64,000 nt of DNA, taken from Lewinellaceae bacterium. GTDB lineage: Bacteria > Bacteroidota > Bacteroidia > Chitinophagales > Saprospiraceae. The number at the start of each line of letters is the position of its first letter. Positions within the stretch are counted from its first letter, which is position 1. The stretch lies in the NCBI GenBank assembly GCA_020636095.1, contig JACJYN010000006.1:310001-374000 (forward strand), in the 5' to 3' direction. Under the pieces are notes generated by a model that made no database searches, was not told where the DNA came from, and saw only the letters and a list, made by a program, of their open reading frames with translations. Below are positions 51,252 to 61,341 of the stretch, piece by piece. The position numbers and the translations under genes were made by a program.

Positions 51252-51565
51252 GGCCGGGGCCCATGGTGTAAAACAAACGCTTATCCGAACCTGCCCGGTT
51301 TCCCTTCCGGGCTCCGTATAAGGGAACCTGGCAGTGTTTATCTGAATGGGTGTACGATGTACGGGCTGAAGCAGAGCTAAATGATGTACGCTGTATGGCT
51401 TAGAAGCCCAATACAGGCCTACACTTACACCGTACACCCTTCAGCCCAACCGAGCCACGTACACCGTACACTATTCTCGAAAAAAAACTCAGTTAATAGT
51501 TTAAGGATCAAAATCTTATGCTCAAACCATACGTTTGGCAATAAGCTGGAAGGTAGCTACCCTGC
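51252..51565. other. Intergenic region with crossing inverted repeats
   Basis: No gene. It contains GGTTTCCCTT..AAGGGAACC (51298-51328), GGGTGTACG (51348-51356) pairing with CGTACACCC (51431-51439), and GGGCTGAAG (51363-51371) pairing with CTTCAGCCC (51439-51447). The last two stems cross, so they exclude each other or form a pseudoknot. Many GTACAC motifs are present. Confidence 0.5.
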
Positions 51566-52900
51566 TTACAGCCCTGGGAACTGATGGTTCCGGAATGCAT
51601 CGACGAACAGCCGGTAATCATCCCGCACCACATTGCCGTAGTCCAGGCCGAAGGCCGTCATTTTTTCCACAAATTCATTTTCCCGGCCTTTCAGGACGTT
51701 CTGCAATGCCTCTTCCGTAGAGAAGGGCACCACCTGCTCATCGCTGTCGATATCCGAAACGCAGTGAATCTTAGCCACGGCCTGGCCCAGGAATGTAACC
51801 AGCTCAAGCATTTCGTCTACCCGGTTCACATCGTCCCACTCCAGGTCGGCGGTGTAAGGAGAAAACTCAGCGACGAACTGTCCTACGCCATCGAGCACGG
51901 TATGGCCGATCCAGGGGTCGGAATGCGCCTGCAAGGCGCGTTGAGAGAGAACTGTACGGTGGCCGTTGTTTTTGAAGAAGCTGAGTATCTCTTCATTGTC
52001 CGTGACCCGGCTGGCCGAGGGCGTCTGCCCCACTTTCATCGAAATGACGATATCATTTTCCAGGTACTGGTTCGGTACTTCGATCAGGATGGAGTACATC
52101 TTGTAGCCGGCGCTGCCAATACCTGCGCCACGCACTTCACAGACATCCTTGACGGCGTAGTTCAGTTGGTCCTGCAGCTTCCGTTGGGGAATGGTCTTGA
52201 GATAACGTTTGAAAGCGGATTCGACTTTCCGGCGGGTGCGGCGGTCGACCGGGATATTGATTTTTCCCATTTTGAACTGGCGGTCGTAATCTTTGACTTC
52301 GGTCACCATTTCGAGCAGGCCGATGCGGGAGCGAAGGCGGGCCTCCAGTAATACCTCCCGCACTTTGCCGGTGGTATTGTCGAGGGTAAGCGCGAAACCT
52401 CTGCTTTGTTCGTCCGCTGCAAAATCGGCCACCTGCCGGGCGTAGCTCTGCATGCAGGCCTGGATCACCTGGCTGATCTCGTCGTCGCTCATCGCCTTGG
52501 CAAAGCCGATGAGGGCGAGGCTGGCCGCCAGCCTTTTTACATCCCAGGTAAAGGGCGCTACCCAGGCCTCGTCGAAGTCGTTGACATCAAAAACGAGGAG
52601 CCCCTCGCCGTTCATGTAGGTGCCGAAGTTCTCGGCATGTAGATCGCCGTGTATCCATATTCGGCTGGTTTTTTCATCCAGGAAGTCCGGGTCTGCTGTT
52701 CTGGCCATGTCGCTGAAAAACAGGGCCGCACTGCCCCGGTAAAAGGCAAAGGGTGTGGAGGACATCTTGCGGAACTTGCTCCGCCAGGCGTCAGGGTTAT
52801 CCTTTATCATTTGCCCGAAAGCATCGGTGAAGACATCAATGATGTAATGCTGGCGCTGGGTTTCCAGCGCAGACGGAGCAGTTTTGGTAGCTACCTGCAT
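51566..52900 (-). CDS. DUF2252 family protein
   Basis: 444 aa, full-length DUF2252: MSSTPFAFYRGSAALFFSDM, SRIWIHGDLHAENFGTYMN, FDVNDFDEAWVAPFTWDVKRLA and QRALQAHSDPWIGHT. The HGDLHxxN and DVNDFD motifs correspond to the catalytic and metal-binding loops of kinase-fold phosphotransferases, so the protein may phosphorylate a small molecule, but no substrate is known. No signal peptide. Single gene with AT-rich sequence upstream. Confidence 0.9.
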   Translation of the reverse strand: MQVATKTAPSALETQRQHYIIDVFTDAFGQMIKDNPDAWRSKFRKMSSTPFAFYRGSAALFFSDMARTADPDFLDEKTSRIWIHGDLHAENFGTYMNGEGLLVFDVNDFDEAWVAPFTWDVKRLAASLALIGFAKAMSDDEISQVIQACMQSYARQVADFAADEQSRGFALTLDNTTGKVREVLLEARLRSRIGLLEMVTEVKDYDRQFKMGKINIPVDRRTRRKVESAFKRYLKTIPQRKLQDQLNYAVKDVCEVRGAGIGSAGYKMYSILIEVPNQYLENDIVISMKVGQTPSASRVTDNEEILSFFKNNGHRTVLSQRALQAHSDPWIGHTVLDGVGQFVAEFSPYTADLEWDDVNRVDEMLELVTFLGQAVAKIHCVSDIDSDEQVVPFSTEEALQNVLKGRENEFVEKMTAFGLDYGNVVRDDYRLFVDAFRNHQFPGL

Positions 52901-53262
52901 AATGAAGTTTAGTTTTTTTGAAGGAAAATATTTGTTGCGGGGGGGGGCAGGGGGAGCTGTAAAAGTATTGATTTTTAAAATTGGATAATAGGATTTTAAT
53001 AAAATTTATTTAAAATAATTTTATGTATATGAAATAACGAATTGGAGACTGTTCAATGTTCTGTGTCCGAAGTTCAATGTAACCTTGGTTTCCGGCGCAA
53101 CTTCGAACCTTAAACAGTCCCGCCAGGCCGGATGTCCAGCGGCCGAACTGCGAATACCAAATCCGTCCTAGACGGATACTCCCGAAAACACAGAAAATCG
53201 GACAATCCCTGCCGCTTTTCCTCACTGATACCCTATCCACTGCTCACTGCTCACTGATACCC
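52901..53262. other. AT-rich intergenic region with repeat fragments
   Basis: No gene. 52930-53035 is AT-rich with a G9 run at 52939-52947 and probably holds the DUF2252 promoter. 53105-53260 contains small repeats shared with 46300-46370 (AGACGGATAC, ACACAGAAAA, CACTGAT units) and a CGAATACCAAATCC piece of the microsatellite family. Confidence 0.45.
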
Positions 53263-54192
53263 TCACACCGCCTTCGCCACCCTGACCACCTCCTTCACCC
53301 CTTCGCCATAAGGCGTAATTTTAAAATCAAACCGTTCTTCGAATTTACTGCTGTCGAAAAAATAATCCCGGTCGTACTGGTAGGCCATCTCTGCCAACTC
53401 CCGCATGATCGGTACAAACAGGCCGACAAGGGAGAGCAGCCAGGTAGGCAGGGCCTGGTAGCGGGGTTCTACTCCCAGTTCCCGGGCAAACAGGTTGATC
53501 CACTGCTTGCCATCCAGCTGTTCGCGGCTGGTGGGAAGGTGCCAGGTTTGATTGTATGCATCAGAAGTATTGCCCAGCAGAGCAGTCGCCTTGCCGGCAT
53601 CCGGCGTATAAGTAAAGGAGTGCTTTTTGTCGAGGCGGGCAAACCACTGGGCTTTTTTTCCCTTCAGCATATTTTTCAGCACGGTTTCCTGTATCACGCT
53701 ATTTTGCACCCCCGGCCCGTAAAAATCGGCGGCGCGGGCAATCAGGGCAGTTAAGTTGCCGGCTTCAACCTCGTCCATAATCATGTGGACAAGTTGCTCC
53801 CGCACCCGGCCCTTTTTGCTCACCGGCCCGAAGGGTGTGTCCTCCGTCATCCGGCCCAGATAAGCAGGGTTGTACATGTATATGTTGTCGAAGAATACCA
53901 ATTTGGCGCCATGGGCCTTACAGGCGTCGATCACGTTGCGCATTAAGGCGGGCCATTGCTTGCGCCACACTTTGATATTATAGGGCAAGCCTACGATGAG
54001 ATAAACGATCTGCGATCCTTCTACCGCTTTGTCCACTTGCCCGGCTATCGTCAGGTCGGCGGCAAAAAGCTGGTCCGTTTCATTGACTTTTTCCGGATGG
54101 CGGCTGACCAGGCGAATCTCATCCGTATATGATTTTAGCGCTTTGGCGAGTGGCGCTCCAATACCGCCGCCCGCGCCCAGAATGGTTTGCAT
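53263..54192 (-). CDS. NAD(P)-dependent epimerase/dehydratase-like (atypical SDR)
   Basis: 309 aa. Rossmann start MQTILGAGGGIGAPLAKAL with the GxGGGIG nucleotide loop, an FAADLTIAGQV (D-L pair) segment, IVYLIVGLPYN, LVFFDNIYMYNP and RAADFYGPGV. The usual YxxxK appears weakened (GRVREQL region), as in atypical extended SDRs of the NAD(P)-H-binding family. Cytoplasmic. Likely a sugar-nucleotide or small-carbonyl enzyme; no substrate can be named. It forms an operon with the TerB-like gene (4 bp gap). Confidence 0.85.
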   Translation of the reverse strand: MQTILGAGGGIGAPLAKALKSYTDEIRLVSRHPEKVNETDQLFAADLTIAGQVDKAVEGSQIVYLIVGLPYNIKVWRKQWPALMRNVIDACKAHGAKLVFFDNIYMYNPAYLGRMTEDTPFGPVSKKGRVREQLVHMIMDEVEAGNLTALIARAADFYGPGVQNSVIQETVLKNMLKGKKAQWFARLDKKHSFTYTPDAGKATALLGNTSDAYNQTWHLPTSREQLDGKQWINLFARELGVEPRYQALPTWLLSLVGLFVPIMRELAEMAYQYDRDYFFDSSKFEERFDFKITPYGEGVKEVVRVAKAV

Positions 54193-54196
54193 AAGG

Positions 54197-54583
54197 TTAG
54201 TTTTTCAGTTCGTTAATGCTTTGTATGTCTTTTTTGAATCGTTCGGTCAGGTCTTTGACGAACCCTTCGATCACCCCTTTTTCATGCCGGTCGATACCGG
54301 CGCTGGCCCGGGCTACTTCTTCCAGTATGTCGATCAGGAACAGGTATTCCGGGTCCGGCCCGTTTTCCCGGCAGCGGTCGATGACCTTCAGGTAGAGGTC
54401 TTCGGGGTCATTGTGACGGGTGCGCTCATAGTCGAAGGACCACTTGATCTGCCGGGCTTTGGGGTGGTTCTGTAGTATGTTTTCCAACGATTCCACCTCC
54501 TCGGGCTGAATGAGGCCGTCGGCTTTAGCGACCAGGTAGAGCAGTTCCCCAAAGGCGTCGTAGATTCTTTCTTTTGGTGTCAT
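54197..54583 (-). CDS. TerB-like / tellurite-resistance-fold protein
   Basis: 128 aa from MTPKERIYDAFGELLYLVAKADG at 54583; the longer frame to 54649 starts from a weak context. FGELLYLVAKADGLIQPEEVESLENIL matches the first metal-binding helices of the TerB/DjlA fold, and FLIDILEEVARASAGIDRHEKGVIEGFV the second. Helical bundle, cytoplasmic. Function not established; here it is the first gene of a two-gene unit with the epimerase-like gene. Confidence 0.75.
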   Translation of the reverse strand: MTPKERIYDAFGELLYLVAKADGLIQPEEVESLENILQNHPKARQIKWSFDYERTRHNDPEDLYLKVIDRCRENGPDPEYLFLIDILEEVARASAGIDRHEKGVIEGFVKDLTERFKKDIQSINELKN

Positions 54584-54958
54584 GTTATTCAGCGGTTGAT
54601 CTTCAGCTCCAATATAACAAATTGAGCCATCAGCTGTCAAGTGGCGCACTTAATATTTGGAAAAAGTTCTCAGGGGGCTAATTGTTCTTGAAAAATAGTT
54701 CCTGCACCAAATATTTTTTTAATTTTGCTTACCATTACCAAACATGAACTGAGAAAACGAGGCCAGCTCCTGGCCGTCCCCGACTTCAAAGCCCTCATAA
54801 TCAGGGAGAGGAACAAACGCTATCCATTGTTTTTATCAACCCAACACATTGCTGTTCGCTATGGCTCGCCATGGTGGGGCCCAAAATAGTTTCTACACAC
54901 CTGAATCCGGCAAAGAGCAAATAAAACCAAATTCTTAACTCACTCAAATTTGCCTTTT
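54584..54958. other. Intergenic region upstream of protease 1
   Basis: A divergent region between the TerB-like and M43 genes. A candidate -7 box for the protease, TAATTTTG, lies at 54720-54727 (exact TAnnTTTG), about 230 nt before the start codon. AT-rich 54700-54730; the rest shows no gene. Confidence 0.45.
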
Positions 54959-57900
54959 ATGAATGTACGCAGACCACTCTTTTTATTCCTGCTGGCTGTA
55001 CTTGGCCTCAGCACGGCCAGCCATGCTCAAGTGCGCAATTGCGGCGCCATGGAGTACCTGGAGCAACAAATCCAGGACAACCCGGCGCGGGCGTTGCGGC
55101 TCCAGGCCATTGACCGCCATGCAGAACACGTACAACAGAACGCCCAGCGTGCGGTCACCGGCACAATTGTGATTCCCACGGTCGTGCATATCGTTTACCG
55201 GACCAGCGCCGAGAACATCAGCGATGCCCAGGTGCAATCTCAAATCGATGTATTGAACGAAGATTTCCGGAGGCTTAATGCCGATGCCGCCAACACGCCT
55301 TCTGTGTTTCAGGGCGTTGCTGCCGACGCCGAGATTCAGTTCTGCCTCGCTTCGGTAGACCCCAGCGGCAATGCCACCACCGGCATCACCCGCACCGTTA
55401 CTACCCGCACTTCCTTTGGCACCAACGATCTGGTGAAATCCTCCTCTACCGGCGGGAAAGACGCCTGGCCGGCCGGCGATTATCTAAATATATGGGTTTG
55501 CAATATCGGTGGAGGCATCCTCGGTTACGCTCAGTTTCCCGGCGGCCCGGCCGCTACCGATGGAGTGGTGAACGACTACCGCTACACCGGCCGCTACGGT
55601 ACCGCACAGGCGCCTTTCAACCTGGGCCGCACCGCCACCCACGAGGTGGGCCACTGGCTCAATCTGCGCCACATCTGGGGTGATGGCAACTGCAATGCCG
55701 ATGATTTTGTCAGCGATACGCCTACTGCCGGCGGCGCCAACTATACCGGCAGCCCTTGCACTTTCCCCGGCCCTAATAGCTGCAATGATGGCGCCGGCGA
55801 CCTGCCCGACATGTTCCAGAATTATATGGACTATTCTGATGACGGCTGCATGAACCTCTACACCCAGGGCCAGAAAACCCGGATGCGCGCCCTGTTCGAA
55901 CCGGGTGGCTTCCGCGCCAGCTTGCTCAATTCCAACGGCTGCGGACAAGGCACAACACCGACCTGCAGTGATGGTATACAGAATGGCGACGAGACCGGCG
56001 TCGACTGTGGCGGCTCTGTCTGCGATGCATGCCCCTGTAACGCCAACACACTTACGTTGACCATTACGCTGGACAACTATCCGGAAGAGACCAGTTGGAA
56101 TGTTAGAGATGCAGGCAATAATGTAGTGGCTTCCGGCGGAACCTATGGTTCTCAGCCCGATGGCTCTACAATAGTGGAAAACATCAATCTTACCGACGGC
56201 AATTATACCTTCACCATCTCCGATGCTTACGGCGATGGCATCTGCTGTTCCTACGGCAATGGTTCCTATTCTCTGACCGATGGAACCAATACCATTGCTT
56301 CCGGCGGCGCCTTTGGATCCTCAGAAAGCACCCAATTCTGCACCAGCGGCGGCGGTGGCGGCCCCACTTGTAGTGACGGCGTCCAGAACGGCGACGAAAC
56401 CGGCGTCGACTGTGGCGGCCCGGATTGTCCGGCATGCCCCACTTGTAGTGACGGTGTCCAGAACGGCGACGAAACCGGTGTCGACTGTGGCGGCCCGGAT
56501 TGCCCGGCATGCCCTACTTGTAGTGACGGTGTCCAGAACGGCGATGAAACCGGTGTCGACTGCGGCGGCCCGGATTGCCCGGCATGTGTTACCTGCACAG
56601 ACGGTGTTCAGAACGGCGACGAAACCGGTGTTGATTGCGGCGGTTCCTGTCCTCCCTGTAGCGGTGGCTGCCAGGATAATGGCGTTACTTTAACTGTTAC
56701 TTTAGACAACTATCCGGAAGAGACCAGTTGGGAAATCAGAGATGCAGGCAATAATGTAGTGGCTTCCGGCGGTACTTATGGTTCCCAGCCGGATGGGGCA
56801 ACGGTAATAGAAAATGCCTGCCTGACAGATGGCTGTTATGATTTCATCATCTATGATGCTTATGGCGATGGCATCTGCTGTAGTTATGGCAACGGTTCTT
56901 ATGCCCTTACCAGTGATGCTAACGGCAGCACCCTGGCTTCCGGCGGTTCCTTTGGTTCTTCCGAAACCACCAACTTCTGCTTCGGCGGCGGCCCCACGCC
57001 CACCTGCTCAGACGGCGTCCAGAACGGCGACGAAACCGGCGTCGACTGTGGCGGCTCCTGCCCGGCGTGCCCCACTTGTAGTGACGGCGTCCTGAATGGC
57101 AACGAGACGGATGTCGACTGCGGCGGCCCGGATTGCCCGGCATGCCCCACTTGTAGCGATGGCATCCAGAACGGTGATGAAACCGGCGTCGATTGTGGCG
57201 GCTCCTGCGCTCCTTGTGGCGGTGGCGGTTGCACTTATGTGTCGATAAACGCCAACAACTTCGAAGGAGGCTGGGGCATCTGGAATGACGGCGGTTCAGA
57301 TTGCGCCAGGGTCAACAACTCCACTTATGCCAATAGTGGTTCCTATAGCATACGGCTGAGGGATAATACCAATTCTTCCACGATGACCACCGATAACCTC
57401 AACCTGGCTTCTTACGACGAGTTGACGGTGGACTTCTCCTACTATGCGGTGAGCATGGAAAACAATGAGGATTTCTGGTTGCAGGCATCTACCAATGGAG
57501 GTTCCTCCTATGTTACATTGGCTACCTGGGCCAGGGGGGCTGATTTCAATAACAACCAAAGGTACAATGAGTCGGTTGTGATCACCGGAACCTTTACTTC
57601 CAACATGCGCTTCCGCTTCCGTTGCGACGCTTCCGGCAACTCCGACTGGGTGTACATCGACGATGTAGTCATTACCGGTTGTTTAAACGGCGCCCGCCAG
57701 GCTGGCGCCCCGGCCGTAGTGGGCACACAGGAAAATACGGAGGATGCCCAGCAAAGGGAAAACGCAGATCCAACGACGCCATCCTATATGAAGCTGTTTC
57801 CGAACCCGGTTCGGGAAGAACTCACGGTAACCTTCCAGCAGCAACAGGCAGGGCCGGTGCAACTGACCGTGTCCAGCCTGGCCGGGCAGCAAGTTTACCG

Positions 57901-58033
57901 CCAGGCCTTCACGGCTGATGCCGGCCGGCAGGAGGCAATGATTGACGTTAGCCAGATGGCTCCAGGCGTCTACGTCATCCACCTCCTCACCGATGGACAG
58001 GCCTTGACGAAGAGGTTTGTGGTGGCGCGATAG
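54959..58033 (+). CDS. Secreted M43 (pappalysin-like) metalloprotease 1 with T9SS sorting domain
   Basis: 1024 aa from ATG 54959. Signal peptide MNVRRPLFLFLLAVLGLSTASHAQ (shown in part, cleaved near 24), then a propeptide-like segment. The catalytic domain carries the zinc motif HEVGHWLNLRH (228-238) and Met-turn NYMDYSDDG. After it come repeated Cys-rich units TCSDGVQNGDETGVDCGG (about seven), two beta-rich TLDNYPEETSW domains with DAYGDGICCSYGNGSY, and a jelly-roll-like module (SYSIRLRDN). The end is a T9SS type A sorting domain (LFPNPVREELTV, VYVIHLLTDGQALTKRFVVAR). It is exported by type IX secretion and probably digests extracellular protein or peptides. Ends with a strong terminator. 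Confidence 0.93.
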   Translation: MNVRRPLFLFLLAVLGLSTASHAQVRNCGAMEYLEQQIQDNPARALRLQAIDRHAEHVQQNAQRAVTGTIVIPTVVHIVYRTSAENISDAQVQSQIDVLNEDFRRLNADAANTPSVFQGVAADAEIQFCLASVDPSGNATTGITRTVTTRTSFGTNDLVKSSSTGGKDAWPAGDYLNIWVCNIGGGILGYAQFPGGPAATDGVVNDYRYTGRYGTAQAPFNLGRTATHEVGHWLNLRHIWGDGNCNADDFVSDTPTAGGANYTGSPCTFPGPNSCNDGAGDLPDMFQNYMDYSDDGCMNLYTQGQKTRMRALFEPGGFRASLLNSNGCGQGTTPTCSDGIQNGDETGVDCGGSVCDACPCNANTLTLTITLDNYPEETSWNVRDAGNNVVASGGTYGSQPDGSTIVENINLTDGNYTFTISDAYGDGICCSYGNGSYSLTDGTNTIASGGAFGSSESTQFCTSGGGGGPTCSDGVQNGDETGVDCGGPDCPACPTCSDGVQNGDETGVDCGGPDCPACPTCSDGVQNGDETGVDCGGPDCPACVTCTDGVQNGDETGVDCGGSCPPCSGGCQDNGVTLTVTLDNYPEETSWEIRDAGNNVVASGGTYGSQPDGATVIENACLTDGCYDFIIYDAYGDGICCSYGNGSYALTSDANGSTLASGGSFGSSETTNFCFGGGPTPTCSDGVQNGDETGVDCGGSCPACPTCSDGVLNGNETDVDCGGPDCPACPTCSDGIQNGDETGVDCGGSCAPCGGGGCTYVSINANNFEGGWGIWNDGGSDCARVNNSTYANSGSYSIRLRDNTNSSTMTTDNLNLASYDELTVDFSYYAVSMENNEDFWLQASTNGGSSYVTLATWARGADFNNNQRYNESVVITGTFTSNMRFRFRCDASGNSDWVYIDDVVITGCLNGARQAGAPAVVGTQENTEDAQQRENADPTTPSYMKLFPNPVREELTVTFQQQQAGPVQLTVSSLAGQQVYRQAFTADAGRQEAMIDVSQMAPGVYVIHLLTDGQALTKRFVVAR

Positions 58034-58064
58034 AAAAAAGGCACGAACTTAATTTACAAAGTAC

Positions 58065-58109
58065 AAAGGCCAGTTCCCGGGCACAACCTCCCGGGAGCTG
58101 GCCTTTTTC
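58065..58109 (+). terminator. Rho-independent terminator of protease 1
   Basis: The stem AAAGGCCAGTTCCCGGG pairs with CCCGGGAGCTGGCCTTT around a CACAACCT loop, followed by TTTT. It lies 30 bp past the stop codon. Strong GC stem with one mismatch. Confidence 0.9.
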
Positions 58110-58114
58110 TATTT

Positions 58115-58301
58115 CGGCCATTCCCGCTTTGGCTTTCCAAAAAGGCCGCTCCGCTGCCAGTTGACAACTTTCTGTTGTCTGCTGACTTGCTACCACATGG
58201 TTTCCGGGAGAAGGGAGCAGACAACCCGCATGCCTACGCATGAAGTTTCGGCAGCCGGTGAAAGTTGTCAGCTCCCATGTCGGGCAAACCGGGAATCGCT
58301 G
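58115..58301 (+). repeat. MITE-like repeat family R2, copy 2
   Basis: Second copy of the 6212-6377 element with more decayed ends (CGGCCATTCCCGCTTT; AAACCGGGAATCGCTG) and about 20 bp extra near the left. The core (TTTCCGGGAGAAGGGAGC, GCATGCCTACGCATGAAG, GGCAGCCGGTGAAAGTTG) is well kept. It lies directly after the terminator of protease 1. Confidence 0.85.
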
Positions 58302-58760
58302 GTGGCTTGCCTGGATATCACCAAATCAATTGATTTTCAATTCATTGCACCAGCTTTGTTTTTCCCATTGAAAAAATACCCATACTTTCGTCTAAAAAAA
58401 ATTCTCCAAGTAAAATAATTATCTATTTTTAGCACCGATCTCAGCACATTCGGAAACGATAAACTGCACTTCTTTACAAAACTTACCCGACACTTTTAAA
58501 AGATTTTCAAGCAAATACATGTTTTAATTACTCTTTATTCGTTCACCCATTTAATTTTCTGATGGACAAAACAGAATGGAGACTTCCGAGTAAACAATCT
58601 CCCTAACCTGGGGGAGTGTCATTCCTGATCATTCCTGGGTTTTTCATAATGCCTGGCGGCACTTAAAGGTAGCGCCGTGGCCAGGCCGTGGCTTTGCTGT
58701 GCCTTCATTCGAGGTAACAGCCTGGCTCTATTTATTCATTAACCACTCAATTATGCTCTT
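58302..58760. other. Intergenic region upstream of protease 2
   Basis: No gene. AT-rich 58310-58560, likely containing the promoter of protease 2, but no TAnnTTTG box stands out. The sequence just before the ATG resembles a long untranslated leader. Confidence 0.4.
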
Positions 58761-61322
58761 ATGAAGGTATGTAAACAACTCGCACTTTGTATTGTATTCC
58801 TGTTGGCGCTCAGTGCCCGGAGTTTTGCTCAGGTTCGCAATTGCGGCGCCATGGAGTATCTGGAGCAACAAATTCAAAACAACCCGGAGCGGGCGCTGCG
58901 GCTCCAGTCCATTGAACGCCATACCGAGCGCGTGCAACAGAATGCCCAGCGCGCTGTCACCGGGACAATTGTGATTCCCACGGTAGTGCATATTGTATAC
59001 CGGACCAGCGCCGAAAACATCAGCGATGCCCAGGTGCAATCCCAGATCGATGTATTGAACGAAGATTTCCGCCGCCTCAATGCGGATGCTTCCAATACGC
59101 CTTCCGTATTTCAGGGCGTCGCTGCCGACGCCGAAATCCAGTTCTGCCTGGCCTCGGTAGACCCCAGCGGTAATGCCACTACCGGCATCACCCGCACCGT
59201 CACCACCCGCACATCCTTTGGCACCAACGATCTGGTTAAATCCTCCTCTACCGGTGGAAAAGACGCCTGGCCAGCTGGCGACTACCTCAATATATGGGTT
59301 TGCAATATCGGCGGTGGCATCCTCGGCTACGCCCAGTTCCCCGGTGGCCCTGCCGCTACGGATGGAGTGGTGAACGACTACCGCTACACCGGCCGCTTCG
59401 GCACCGCCCAGGCGCCTTTCAACCTGGGCCGCACTGCCACCCACGAGGTGGGCCACTGGCTCAACCTGCGCCACATCTGGGGCGACGGTAACTGCAATGC
59501 CGATGATTTCGTTACCGACACCCCGACCGCCGGCGGCGCCAACTATACCGGCGCTCCCTGTACCTTCCCCGGCCCCAATAGCTGCAACCAGGGGGCCGGC
59601 GACCTGCCCGACATGTTCCAGAACTACATGGACTACTCCGACGACGGCTGTATGAACCTTTATACCCAGGGGCAGAAAACCCGCATGCGCGCTCTGTTCG
59701 AGCCGGGTGGTTTCCGCGCCAGCCTGCTCAGTTCCAACGGCTGCGGACAAGGCGCCACTCCCACCTGCGGCGACGGTATCCAGAACGGAAGTGAAACCGG
59801 CGTTGACTGCGGTGGCTCCTGCCCGGCCTGCCCCTGTTTCGGTACCGCTCTCACGCTGTCTATTACGCTGGACAACTACCCAACGGAGACGACCTGGCGC
59901 ATTACCAATTCCGGCGGCGGTACCGTTGCTTCCGGCGGGCCCTACACCAGCGGACAGGCTAATACTACCGTAAATTCCAATATTAATCTCGCCGCCGGCA
60001 ATTACACCTTCACCATTTTGGATTCCTATGGTGATGGCATTTGCTGTGCCTACGGCAATGGCTCTTACACCCTGAGCGATGGCGCCGGTACGATAGCCTC
60101 CGGCGGCGCCTTCGGCGCTTCTGAGAGCACTCCGTTCTGTACCGGCGGCGCACCGGCGCCGACTTGTACGGACGGCATACAGAATGGCAGTGAAACGGGT
60201 GTCGACTGCGGTGGCTCCTGCCCGGCCTGCCCAACTGTCTGTAATACCCCCACCGGCCTGTCGGCTACCCCGGCTAATAGCGACGCCAGCCTGAGCTGGA
60301 GCGCTGCCAGCGGCGCCATTAACTACAACGTACGCGCCCGCCAGGTAGGCGCCTCCACCTGGACACAGGGCTCCAATCTCACCTCCCCCGTCAACTTCAC
60401 CGGCCTGACTGCCTGCACGGATTACGAATTCCAGGTGCAGTCCAACTGCAGTAGCAGCACCAGCGCCTGGAGCGGCTCTTACCTATTCTCCACCACCGGC
60501 TGTGGCGGCGGTTGTTCCTACGTTACGGTAAACAGCAATAATTTCGACAGCGGATGGGGTAACTGGATCGACGGCGGCACCGACTGCGCCCGGGTTAACA
60601 GTACCACTTATGCCAATAGTGGTTCCTTCAGCATCCGGCTGAGAGATAATACTTCTACCTCTGTGATGTCGACCGGCAACCTCAACCTCACCGGGTACGA
60701 CGAGCTGACCGTAGATTTCACCTACGTTGCCGTGAGCATGGACAACTCGAATGAAGACTTCTGGCTGCAGATTTCCACCAATGGCGGCAGCACCTACACC
60801 ACCGTCGAGGAGTGGAACCTGAACGACGAATTCGTGAATAACGTCCGCTATTTCGACGCAGTGGTAATACCAGGGCCCTTCACGTCGAATACGCGCCTGC
60901 GTTTCCGCTGCGATGCTTCCGCCGATAATGATTATGTCTATATCGATGATGTGGTGATCAGTGGTTGTGTCAGCGGCGCCCGCCTGGGCGATCCGGCGCC
61001 GATGATTGTTGCCGAGGCCGCACCGGCTGAAGAGGAGCAACAACGCCAACAGGCTGCTCCGGATAAGTTGAGCTACATGAAAGTCTTCCCCAACCCGGTA
61101 CGGGATGAGATGACGGTTGTGTTCAACCAGCAACAAGCCGGGCCAGTACTACTGGCCGTGACGAGCATCACCGGCCAGCAGGCCTACCGGCAGGTTCTTA
61201 ACGCGGATGCCGGCCGGCAGGAGGCTCAACTGGATGTCAGCCAATGGACTTCCGGCGTGTATTTTGTGCACCTGACCTTTGAAGGGCACACGCTCACGCA
61301 GAAGTTTGTGGTAGCGAGGTAA
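58761..61322 (+). CDS. Secreted M43 (pappalysin-like) metalloprotease 2 with T9SS sorting domain
   Basis: 853 aa. Signal peptide MKVCKQLALCIVFLLALSAR (cleaved near 24). The catalytic domain is nearly identical in protein sequence and numbering to protease 1 (HEVGHWLNLRH at 228-238). The C-terminal part differs: only two to three GDGIQNGSETGVDCGG units, one TLDNYPTETTW domain, then a fibronectin type III domain (GLSATPANSDASLSWSAASG, YEFQVQSNC), the jelly-roll module and a T9SS domain (VFPNPVRDEMTV, TSGVYFVHLTFEG, LTQKFVVAR). Clearly a tandem duplicate of protease 1 with domain shuffling after the catalytic part. Confidence 0.93.
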   Translation: MKVCKQLALCIVFLLALSARSFAQVRNCGAMEYLEQQIQNNPERALRLQSIERHTERVQQNAQRAVTGTIVIPTVVHIVYRTSAENISDAQVQSQIDVLNEDFRRLNADASNTPSVFQGVAADAEIQFCLASVDPSGNATTGITRTVTTRTSFGTNDLVKSSSTGGKDAWPAGDYLNIWVCNIGGGILGYAQFPGGPAATDGVVNDYRYTGRFGTAQAPFNLGRTATHEVGHWLNLRHIWGDGNCNADDFVTDTPTAGGANYTGAPCTFPGPNSCNQGAGDLPDMFQNYMDYSDDGCMNLYTQGQKTRMRALFEPGGFRASLLSSNGCGQGATPTCGDGIQNGSETGVDCGGSCPACPCFGTALTLSITLDNYPTETTWRITNSGGGTVASGGPYTSGQANTTVNSNINLAAGNYTFTILDSYGDGICCAYGNGSYTLSDGAGTIASGGAFGASESTPFCTGGAPAPTCTDGIQNGSETGVDCGGSCPACPTVCNTPTGLSATPANSDASLSWSAASGAINYNVRARQVGASTWTQGSNLTSPVNFTGLTACTDYEFQVQSNCSSSTSAWSGSYLFSTTGCGGGCSYVTVNSNNFDSGWGNWIDGGTDCARVNSTTYANSGSFSIRLRDNTSTSVMSTGNLNLTGYDELTVDFTYVAVSMDNSNEDFWLQISTNGGSTYTTVEEWNLNDEFVNNVRYFDAVVIPGPFTSNTRLRFRCDASADNDYVYIDDVVISGCVSGARLGDPAPMIVAEAAPAEEEQQRQQAAPDKLSYMKVFPNPVRDEMTVVFNQQQAGPVLLAVTSITGQQAYRQVLNADAGRQEAQLDVSQWTSGVYFVHLTFEGHTLTQKFVVAR

Positions 61323-61341
61323 GCGCTTGTTCAAAATAATA

